Source: Proteobacteria bacterium UBA652 (GTDB lineage: Bacteria; Pseudomonadota; Gammaproteobacteria; Nitrosococcales; Methylophagaceae). From it: a stretch of DNA of 64,000 nt. The stretch lies in contig DBOG01000042.1 in NCBI GenBank assembly GCA_002299915.1, positions 48,193 to 112,192 on the forward strand, in the 5' to 3' direction. Shown here one piece after another: positions 19,476 through 25,519 of the stretch. The first letter of the stretch is position 1. Each line of letters starts with the position of its first letter. The notes under the pieces were generated by a model that searched no databases, was not told the DNA's origin, and saw only the letters and a list, made by a program, of their open reading frames with translations. Made by a program: the position numbers and the translations under genes.

Positions 19476-19478
19476 AAA
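19451..19478 (+). CRISPR. Solitary type I-F-like CRISPR repeat (copy 1)
   Basis: The 28 bp contain ACTGCC, then ACACAGGCAGCTTAGAAA, matching the type I-F repeat class except in the first three bases and the two loop bases. The CTGCC/GGCAG stem is intact. No 32-bp-spaced partner repeat and no cas gene is present in the window, so it is a remnant or solo repeat, not an array. Confidence 0.65.
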
Positions 19479-19498
19479 AAACAACTTAGGATAAAATA

Positions 19499-19591
19499 AT
19501 GAATGATAGAACCGATGAAACAAATAAAAAACAAAGCCCCAAGCAAGCCCCTTCCAATAATTGGGCGCAAACCAAGCGAGCCTTTTTTTGA
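19499..19591 (+). CDS. Unrecognised 30-codon ORF between the two CRISPR-like repeats
   Basis: ATG at 19499 follows an AGGA at a proper distance. The 30-codon frame is Lys/Gln/Pro-rich (begins MNDRTDETNKKQSPKQAP) and ends in a run of seven T. With one T fewer the frame would continue to a stop at 19636-19638 and give about 44 residues ending KGPLLDVD. It could be a decayed small gene with a frameshift. No function can be assigned. Confidence 0.25.
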   Translation: MNDRTDETNKKQSPKQAPSNNWAQTKRAFF

Positions 19592-19638
19592 GGTGCCAAA
19601 TATGCCAAACAAAGGGCCACTATTAGATGTGGATTAGT

Positions 19639-19666
19639 ATTCACTGCCACACAAGCAGCTTAGAAG
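19639..19666 (+). CRISPR. Solitary type I-F-like CRISPR repeat (copy 2, degenerate)
   Basis: The 28 bp begin ATTCACTGCC and continue ACACAAGCAGCTTAGAAG, the same repeat as copy 1. One stem base is broken (AGCAG for GGCAG) and the last base changed. It starts 188 bp after copy 1, leaving a 160-bp interval that is not a multiple of the 60-bp I-F period. Confidence 0.6.
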
Positions 19667-19687
19667 GCTAATACGAAGGGCATAGGA

Positions 19688-19715
19688 ATACACTGATTTC
19701 AGCACTACTTAGAAG
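19688..19715 (+). repeat. Highly degenerate third repeat candidate
   Basis: It shares only the outer ends with copy 2 (ATnCACTG at the left, CTTAGAAG at the right, over the same 28-bp span). The stem core is lost. It starts 49 bp after copy 2, so the intervening 21 bp is shorter than an I-F spacer. It may be a decayed terminal repeat or chance. Confidence 0.3.
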
Positions 19716-19779
19716 CTCTTTACACTGTGTTGCCCACGAAATTGTATGTGGAGACATTCATCACATATGGGAATCACGC

Positions 19780-19810
19780 TTGCAAAATATTATAATGCAC
19801 ATTATAATGC
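19780..19810 (+). promoter_or_regulatory. Promoter with two tandem 10-bp operator-like repeats for the RHH operon
   Basis: TTGCAA (19780-19785) and TATAAT (19803-19808) are separated by 17 bp. The sequence ATTATAATGC occurs twice in tandem with a 12-bp period (19789-19798 and 19801-19810), the second covering the -10 box. Closely spaced tandem half-sites over a promoter are typical of ribbon-helix-helix autorepressors, the kind of protein encoded next. Confidence 0.65.
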
Positions 19811-19844
19811 TTTCATGTTGGTTATTTATAAAGGATTTAAAGAT

Positions 19845-20108
19845 ATGAGCGTTAAATCTGAACGAATTACAATTCTTGGCACGCCAGATTTTAAGGCGTT
19901 TTTAACCTCTGAAGCGAAAGATGAAGGTGTGAGCGTTTCAGAGCTGGTTAGGAGTCGCTGTCAAGTTGTGCCGCCTAGCGATGATGAAATTGCGCTGCAA
20001 GAACTTATCCGGTTAGCGGCTGAAGCAACAAAGCGAGCAACGGCATCACTAGATAAAGGTGTTAGAGATGCTGAAACGACTTTAGCAGAGTTAAGGGGTG
20101 TTTCTTGA
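19845..20108 (+). CDS. Small ribbon-helix-helix (CopG/Arc-like) protein
   Basis: An 87-aa protein starting at ATG 19845 behind AAAGGA. A longer start at 19746 would include the promoter and operator, so it is rejected. Residues 5-37 (RITILGTPDFKAFL, then GVSVSELVR) look like a ribbon-helix-helix: a short basic strand followed by two helices. The C-terminal half (about 45-85) is a charged helix suited to dimer or partner contact. It overlaps the next small gene by 4 bp, resembling antitoxin or plasmid-maintenance operons. No toxin was recognised next to it. Confidence 0.6.
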   Translation: MSVKSERITILGTPDFKAFLTSEAKDEGVSVSELVRSRCQVVPPSDDEIALQELIRLAAEATKRATASLDKGVRDAETTLAELRGVS

Positions 20109-20284
20109 GCGTGCTTAAAGATGCTATAGCAGCAATGAAGGAAGTGGCGCTTCTTTCAGATAAAGTTGAGAAAGCAGGCCAAACATTAACCGAAATATCA
20201 AAAGAATTGAGAGACCATGATCGTCGGTTAATTGTGATCGAAACAACAATTGATATAGCCAAAAATCAAAACAGATTAAAATGA
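20105..20284 (+). CDS. Small coiled-coil protein, partner of the RHH protein
   Basis: 59 codons from TTG 20105, overlapping the upstream TGA (TTGA), to TGA at 20284. The product is a continuous amphipathic helix (for example KVEKAGQTLTEISKELRDH, then RRLIVIETTIDIAK). The shape recalls short phage or plasmid coiled-coil proteins of the form ...RLVRLETLIEIA, but no family was recognised. The tight overlap indicates translational coupling with the RHH gene. The reading frame has no alternative start with a better SD. Confidence 0.5.
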   Translation: MSVLKDAIAAMKEVALLSDKVEKAGQTLTEISKELRDHDRRLIVIETTIDIAKNQNRLK

Positions 20285-20308
20285 GTTTAAATTAGCTCAT
20301 ATAGTTCG

Positions 20309-20324
20309 CATAATGTATATTATG
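20309..20324. promoter_or_regulatory. Palindrome CATAATGTATATTATG between the RHH operon and the helical-protein operon
   Basis: A perfect inverted repeat with 6-bp arms (CATAAT/ATTATG), 25 bp after the RHH operon. The half-site shares ATAATG with the tandem repeats upstream of that operon, so it may be another binding site for the same protein. The rest of 20285-20474 is AT-rich with no gene; TATAAA at about 20454 and GAGG before the next ATG are the only other signals. Confidence 0.35.
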
Positions 20325-20474
20325 TTAAATTATAGTTTGAGTACGATAGTTATTCCTCTTCTCTCGAATCCTAGGTATTACGCACATATGTTTTTTCATC
20401 ACCAATGTTATTGCTAATCCAACACACCTCCTTTATGATACAGAAACTAGTCATATAAATTTGAGGACAAGATT

Positions 20475-21644
20475 ATGAGTACGACCATGCAATATTTAGA
20501 CAAGGCATTGAACCAACTTAGGGATTTAGGGTTGATGCCCGCTGAGGTGGATGAAGCACCCATTGTTGCGTTGTTAGAGCGTATTTCGGATATTGACCCC
20601 GAGCGGTCTTTGGCAATTGCACGTACCCTCTCCCAAGCAACTGTATTTAATGAAATGGTGCGGGAACAAATCAGTAAGATGAACATTGGTGAGCGCTACG
20701 AAGATATAACAAGTGCTTTCAATAGCATCCGAGATGATGCAAAATCAATGGTTGAACAGATTGAAGATGGTAAATTGGATACCTTTGAGCGTGTGAGTAA
20801 TGTGTGGATGAAAGTGACACGTGGTGATATCGCCTCTCGGTTTGATAAGATCAAGGAAACTTATTTAGAAGTGGCGGCTGATTCACGCGACCAAATTGAA
20901 CGTGAACACGTTATTTTGAATGCGTACCGTGATTTCAGAGGCGCGATTAAGGCAGCTGAAATTGATGCGTTAGAGATTTTGAAACAAGCTGAAGCCTTAT
21001 GGAATGAGGCGCAAGGAAAGCTGAAGCAGGCATCAGATACGGTGGCTAATTTCACCGGTTCAGATTTGGCAGATCGTGCGGCTTTAGAGCTGGCGCGAGA
21101 TGAGAAAATGCGTGATTTACAGGTGTCGGAAGATCGCTATCAAATTACCAAAGATTTATCGGATAACCTCACTGTGAGTTACAACACGTCGGAAGTAGTG
21201 ATGGCGCGGTTGATGCAAACAACAGGAGCGAAGGATCGCGTTTATAAGCAAGCAATTATGTTTTTTGGTACCAATGAAGTGGTGTTAACGGCGTTGAGTG
21301 CTTCTTTTACAGGCTTGTTTGGCCTGCATGAGAGCACACAAGCACTTGAGGCGATGAAAGAAGGCATTTCAAAAGGATTAGAAGACTTGGGTGAAATTGG
21401 TACAAAAGTGCAAGAGGCGGCTCTACGCGCAGGCTATGGGCCGACTATTCGTGCTGAGTCAGTGCAAAAACTGGTTGATTCAGTGGTGAATTTTCAAGAG
21501 CGTTCGGCGGAGATCATTACAGAAATGCGTGCCCTTTCGACTCAAAATGCACAAGAAATTCGGGATGCAGTTGAAGATGGCAAACAACGAATGGCGCGAG
21601 TGATTGAGCGTGGTAATTCTTTAACCCTACCTCACCCTTTCTAG
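20475..21644 (+). CDS. Uncharacterised soluble helical protein, first gene of a four-gene operon
   Basis: A 389-aa protein with no signal peptide or membrane segment, almost wholly alpha-helical. Conserved-looking blocks are RVSNVWMKVTRGDIASRF (about 105-122), the region around NTSEVVMARLMQTTGAKDR (about 238-256), and FFGTNEVVLTALSASFTGLFG (about 263-282). The C-terminal NAQEIRDAVEDGKQR follows. Homologues that I recall are labelled only as hypothetical or cell surface protein, and the helical pattern is faintly like TelA/KlaA toxic-anion proteins; neither link is established here. The SD TTGAGGA precedes the ATG. The next gene starts 3 bp after its stop. Confidence 0.8.
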   Translation: MSTTMQYLDKALNQLRDLGLMPAEVDEAPIVALLERISDIDPERSLAIARTLSQATVFNEMVREQISKMNIGERYEDITSAFNSIRDDAKSMVEQIEDGKLDTFERVSNVWMKVTRGDIASRFDKIKETYLEVAADSRDQIEREHVILNAYRDFRGAIKAAEIDALEILKQAEALWNEAQGKLKQASDTVANFTGSDLADRAALELARDEKMRDLQVSEDRYQITKDLSDNLTVSYNTSEVVMARLMQTTGAKDRVYKQAIMFFGTNEVVLTALSASFTGLFGLHESTQALEAMKEGISKGLEDLGEIGTKVQEAALRAGYGPTIRAESVQKLVDSVVNFQERSAEIITEMRALSTQNAQEIRDAVEDGKQRMARVIERGNSLTLPHPF

Positions 21645-21647
21645 TTT

Positions 21648-22559
21648 ATGGCTGAAAACACGCATAATAAGGCACCGCTTGAAGATTTAATGGTGGCGAT
21701 GGATGTGGTGGATACACTGCGCCATCGAGAAAAGCTGATTGATCGTGAATTGGATGCAGATGCACGCCATGAACGTATGATCGAGGAATTGCGGGATATT
21801 TACCAACGCCAGGGCATTGAGGTAACCGATGCAATGTTGGAGGAAGGGGTAACTGCGTTAGAAGAAGATCGCTTTGCTTACTCCCCTACCGCAGATTCTT
21901 TTTCTAGCAAATTAGCAAAGGTTTATATCAGCCGAGATACATGGCTAAAGCCAGTATTGTGGGGTTTGGTGGTATTATTGGCGCTGTGGTCGTTTTTTTA
22001 TATAGCGGTCATCCGGCCTGAAAATACACTAAGAGCAGCATTGCCCTCCTCACTTGAGCAACGCTATGAATCCGTGGCTACGCTGGCATTAGAAGAAAAA
22101 ACCCGCTGGCAAGCAGATCAAATTAGACAAAAAGGCCAGTTAGCCCTTTCTAATGAGGACTACGATTCAGCCCAGTCGGCCGTGACTAAATTAGAGGTGA
22201 TGTTGGCACAATTAGATAGTATTTATGACGTGCGGATCATTAATCGACGTGGCGAGAAATCAGGTATTTTACGATTGCCAGATGCCAATCGAAGTGCAGA
22301 AAATTATTATCTGGTGGTCGAGGCCGTTGATAACACAGGGAAGGTTCTGTCATTACCGATTTCCAGTGAAGAAGACGGTTCAATTAAAATTGTCACTAAA
22401 TGGGGTTTACGCGTGAGCGAAAGCGTCTATAAGGCAGTGGCTGCTGATAAACAGGATGATGGTATTATTCAACAGCGAATTGTAGGACAAAAACGTCGCG
22501 GTCAATTAAAGCCTGAATATATCGTTGCATCTGATGGCGCTGCAATAACGGATTGGTAA
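21648..22559 (+). CDS. Membrane-anchored protein, probably DUF6384-like
   Basis: A 303-aa protein. A cytoplasmic helical N-terminus (1-95) contains the block LRDIYQRQGIEVTDAMLEEG. It is followed by one membrane helix (about 101-122, KPVLWGLVVLLALWSFFYIA), a coiled-coil stretch, and a C-terminal beta-rich domain (about 190-290) with YYLVVEAVDNTGKVLSLPI. The topology suggests a large extracytoplasmic C-terminus. The N-terminal block matches my memory of DUF6384, unverified. It lies between the two helical proteins of the operon and is probably their membrane anchor. Confidence 0.75.
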   Translation: MAENTHNKAPLEDLMVAMDVVDTLRHREKLIDRELDADARHERMIEELRDIYQRQGIEVTDAMLEEGVTALEEDRFAYSPTADSFSSKLAKVYISRDTWLKPVLWGLVVLLALWSFFYIAVIRPENTLRAALPSSLEQRYESVATLALEEKTRWQADQIRQKGQLALSNEDYDSAQSAVTKLEVMLAQLDSIYDVRIINRRGEKSGILRLPDANRSAENYYLVVEAVDNTGKVLSLPISSEEDGSIKIVTKWGLRVSESVYKAVAADKQDDGIIQQRIVGQKRRGQLKPEYIVASDGAAITDW

Positions 22560-22567
22560 GATGAAAT

Positions 22568-24046
22568 ATGATTAGTGGACAGCAAACTTTAGGAGAATTA
22601 GATCAGGGGTTGGGATCGGTTCGGTTAGATATTGATCGGATTGATCGAGAACTCAGCTATGTCAGTGAGAAATTGCAAACCAATCAGCAATCCCAATCTG
22701 AGTCATTAAAACAGTTGGCGACGATTCGCTTGGATGATATTGCACGCGATGCTTTATTGGTTGATTTGAATGAGGTTGATAAACAAGCTTTGGCCTTATT
22801 GCAAACACGCGAACAGGCTTTTAGCCAATTAGAATCAGAGATAGATGCGGCAACGGGTTCTCTTTTATACATAAATGATCAGCGTCGTACTGCGGTTGAA
22901 TCCGTTAATCAATGTGCGCAAGCAGTGATCGATTGTGAGCATAATATCCAAACACAATTAGAAGTGGATTATGGTTTCCAAGCACAATTAACGCGCGCGC
23001 GAGAAGTAGATGAAATAGCAAAAGAGGCAGAAAGCAAGGCAGATTTAGCACAGCAAGATAGGCTTAAAAAAGGCCTTCCTTATGAAGGTGATAAGCTGTT
23101 TATGTATTTATGGCAGCGGCATTATGGCACCCCAGATTATGAAGCCAGCCCATTAACGCGCTATCTTGATGGTTGGGTTAATCAATTAAGTAATTATGAT
23201 ACACACCGTGTTAATTATTGGACATTATTAGAGATCCCAAAACGTTTGCGTGGCCATGCGGATAGCGAACGGGCGCGTGCTGAAGCTACATTATCAAGTT
23301 TAACGGAAATGGAACAAGCAAGGGCTAGCAAGGCGGGGCTGCCTACCCTGCAAGATGCACAGCTAGTGGCCCAAGAAAAAGTAGATGCACTTGATGATGA
23401 AATAATTGAGCAAGAAGATATGCTAAATAAATTATTAGCACAACGTGCCAACTATGCAGAAGCAAAAGACCAATATATGGTTAAAAGCCTCGAGAAATTG
23501 CATATGGCATTTGCGAGTAAAAATATGCGGCAACTTGATCGTGCAATGCGCGAAACAAGGAATTCTGAAGATGATTCACTAGCAAGAGACTTAGCTGAAT
23601 TACGCGAACAACATCAAGATTTATCCCATGATTTGCGTGAACACCGCCAATTGCACGAGTCCAAATTAGATCGTTTGCAGCAACTTGAACAAGTGCGCCG
23701 CCGTTTTAAGCAACGCCGATTTGATGATTTACGGTCAGGATTTGGTAATGAAGAGATGATTGGCGTGATGTTGAGCCAGTTTTTGAATGGGTTGGTTAAT
23801 AGTGGTGAACTATGGCGAACGATTGAGCGCCATCAGCGACATCGTGATGTAGGCGCCTGGCCTGACTTTGGCAGTGGCGGATTAGGCTTGCCAACGCGCC
23901 GCCGTCAAAGCCCTTGGCACCTGCCGCAAGGCCGTGGTGGATTTGGTGGCCATATTCCACGTGGCGGTGGCTTCCGTTTGCCACGATCTGGTGGGTTTTC
24001 ATCACGCAGTGGTGGTGGTGGTTTTCGTACTGGGGGTGGTTTTTAG
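22568..24046 (+). CDS. Coiled-coil protein with Gly/Arg-rich C-terminal tail
   Basis: A 492-aa protein. Long coiled coils occupy about 1-165 and 225-400, with a compact region between them containing DKLFMYLWQRHYGTPDYE. The last ~60 residues are a Gly/Arg/Ser/Phe-rich low-complexity tail (LPQGRGGFGGHIPRGGGF and similar). Such tails occur in RNA-binding, phase-separating or surface-associating proteins; which applies cannot be told. No signal peptide. Its stop codon overlaps the GTG start of the next gene. Confidence 0.75.
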   Translation: MISGQQTLGELDQGLGSVRLDIDRIDRELSYVSEKLQTNQQSQSESLKQLATIRLDDIARDALLVDLNEVDKQALALLQTREQAFSQLESEIDAATGSLLYINDQRRTAVESVNQCAQAVIDCEHNIQTQLEVDYGFQAQLTRAREVDEIAKEAESKADLAQQDRLKKGLPYEGDKLFMYLWQRHYGTPDYEASPLTRYLDGWVNQLSNYDTHRVNYWTLLEIPKRLRGHADSERARAEATLSSLTEMEQARASKAGLPTLQDAQLVAQEKVDALDDEIIEQEDMLNKLLAQRANYAEAKDQYMVKSLEKLHMAFASKNMRQLDRAMRETRNSEDDSLARDLAELREQHQDLSHDLREHRQLHESKLDRLQQLEQVRRRFKQRRFDDLRSGFGNEEMIGVMLSQFLNGLVNSGELWRTIERHQRHRDVGAWPDFGSGGLGLPTRRRQSPWHLPQGRGGFGGHIPRGGGFRLPRSGGFSSRSGGGGFRTGGGF

Positions 24047-24471
24047 TGAGAGTCTGCGGCGTAGAATTATCAGGTAATGATGCTGTTATCTGCATTATGG
24101 AATTGGATGAGGGCAATTTTTCCCTACCAGAATGCCGGGTAAAAAAAATCACCATTGAGAATGCAAAAGAAGCTGAAGAAATAAAGAAGTTTCAGTTTAC
24201 TTTTAATAAGTTAATGACGGATTATAATGTAACACATGTAGTTATAAAAGAGCGACTAACCCGTGGTAAGTTTGCAGGTGGTGCGGTGGGGTTTAAGCTA
24301 GAGGCGGCTATTCAACTCAGTCCTTATTTAAATATCTCAATGCTATCCTCTGCCGAGATAAAAGTGATTCAAAAAACAGTCCATTTCGCTGATAATTTTA
24401 ATGACACGGGTCTCAAGAAATTTCAAGAACAAGCCTTTATTACGGCTTTTTCCTATTTAAATAAAAAGTGA
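24046..24471 (+). CDS. DUF3010 family protein (RNase H-like fold suspected)
   Basis: 141 aa from GTG at 24046, overlapping the previous TAG (taGTG). Any earlier start would only read through the preceding gene in a wrong frame. The sequence starts with the strand VRVCGVELSGNDAVICI, then FQFTFNKLMTDYNVTHVVI, then TRGKFAGGAVGFKLEAAIQL, matching my recollection of DUF3010. The N-terminal strand with an acidic residue and the second strand followed by E/R resemble RuvC/RNase H folds, so a nuclease-like role is possible but unproven. It is the last gene of the operon. Confidence 0.75.
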   Translation: MRVCGVELSGNDAVICIMELDEGNFSLPECRVKKITIENAKEAEEIKKFQFTFNKLMTDYNVTHVVIKERLTRGKFAGGAVGFKLEAAIQLSPYLNISMLSSAEIKVIQKTVHFADNFNDTGLKKFQEQAFITAFSYLNKK

Positions 24472-24478
24472 GTAAGAG

Positions 24479-25483
24479 ATGACAACGCTCCGCTGGGGAA
24501 TTCTAGGTGCAGCTCGGATCAATCAACAATTGATGCCGGCAATTGTGGCGGCTAATAATAGCCAACTGGTGGCGATAGCCAGTCGACGGCCCAATGCGGC
24601 AGCCGAAACATTAGCGCAATATGCACCAGATCAGAGTGATGTTCAGATTTATGATGATCCCAGTGCGTTGCTAGCAGCGGATGATATTGATGCGGTGTAT
24701 ATTCCGATGTCGAATGGTGAACACGCTGCGTGGGTGTTGCAGGCATTAGAGCAGGGGAAACATGTCTTATGTGAGAAGCCCTTAGCACTCACAGTGACAG
24801 ATATAGACGCAATTACAGCCTTGGCTAAGAAAAATAATTTAGTGGTGATGGAAGGCTTTATGTATCGTCATCACCCTCAGCATCAACGGGTTAAAGAAGT
24901 ATTGGATTCGGGTTTGATTGGTGATGTGCGTGTGGTGCGTTCTAGCTTTGCCTTTACCATGCAAACCGCCCGCATGTATCGTCTAGCGTTGCCGCTTTCT
25001 GAAGGCGGTGGTGCGATGTGGGATATTGGCTGCTATGCCATCCATGCGGCGCGTTTCCCCTTCTTTGACCGCTCTGCGCTTGCTGTGACCGCGATGGCAA
25101 CCCATCTTGAAAATGGTGCGGATACCAATAGCGCTGGTATTATTGATTATGGTGATGGGTGCTATGCGCAGTTTGAATTTAGCTTTGGCCATGCTAGGCG
25201 CGCTGAATATGAAATTATTGGCACAAAAGGCGGCTTAAAATGCCATAACGTATGGGCAAAATATGATGAAACGCCTATTTTATCATGGTGGACAGAGTCA
25301 GGCGAACAACATGAAGAATCGCTTCCCTTGTCGAATCACTTTGTATTAGAAGTAGAACAGTTTGGTCGCTGTGTGTTGAATGGCGACACTCCCCTACTTT
25401 CATTAGCGGATGCTCGCATTAACTGTCAGTTGATTAATGCCACGCTAGATTCAGTAGAAACGAGCCAACGAATCACGCTATAG
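24479..25483 (+). CDS. Gfo/Idh/MocA family NAD(P)-dependent oxidoreductase
   Basis: A 334-aa protein. The N-terminal Rossmann fold starts RWGILGAARINQQL, with the conserved CEKPLAL motif near residue 100 and MEGFMYRHHPQ following. A C-terminal GFO/IDH domain spans about 130-330 with GGGAMWDIGCYAIHAARF. Members oxidise or reduce sugars, inositols or dihydrodiols. The substrate cannot be read from the sequence, and the neighbours give no pathway context. Confidence 0.9.
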   Translation: MTTLRWGILGAARINQQLMPAIVAANNSQLVAIASRRPNAAAETLAQYAPDQSDVQIYDDPSALLAADDIDAVYIPMSNGEHAAWVLQALEQGKHVLCEKPLALTVTDIDAITALAKKNNLVVMEGFMYRHHPQHQRVKEVLDSGLIGDVRVVRSSFAFTMQTARMYRLALPLSEGGGAMWDIGCYAIHAARFPFFDRSALAVTAMATHLENGADTNSAGIIDYGDGCYAQFEFSFGHARRAEYEIIGTKGGLKCHNVWAKYDETPILSWWTESGEQHEESLPLSNHFVLEVEQFGRCVLNGDTPLLSLADARINCQLINATLDSVETSQRITL

Positions 25484-25519
25484 CCTGCTAATAGTTCAAG
25501 TTGGTTGTACCAGCATACG

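Noticed and set aside
19451..19715. A functional CRISPR array
   Set aside because: Only two clear repeats, 160 bp apart with no intervening repeat, a third too decayed to count, no leader that I can support and no cas genes in the window.
19746..19844. A longer N-terminus (33 extra residues) for the RHH protein
   Set aside because: It would span the promoter and both operator repeats; the ATG at 19845 has a proper SD.
23914..24045. Extended Trp-rich N-terminus for the DUF3010 gene
   Set aside because: It is an out-of-frame reading of the Gly/Arg-rich end of the preceding gene; the GTG at 24046 matches the family start.
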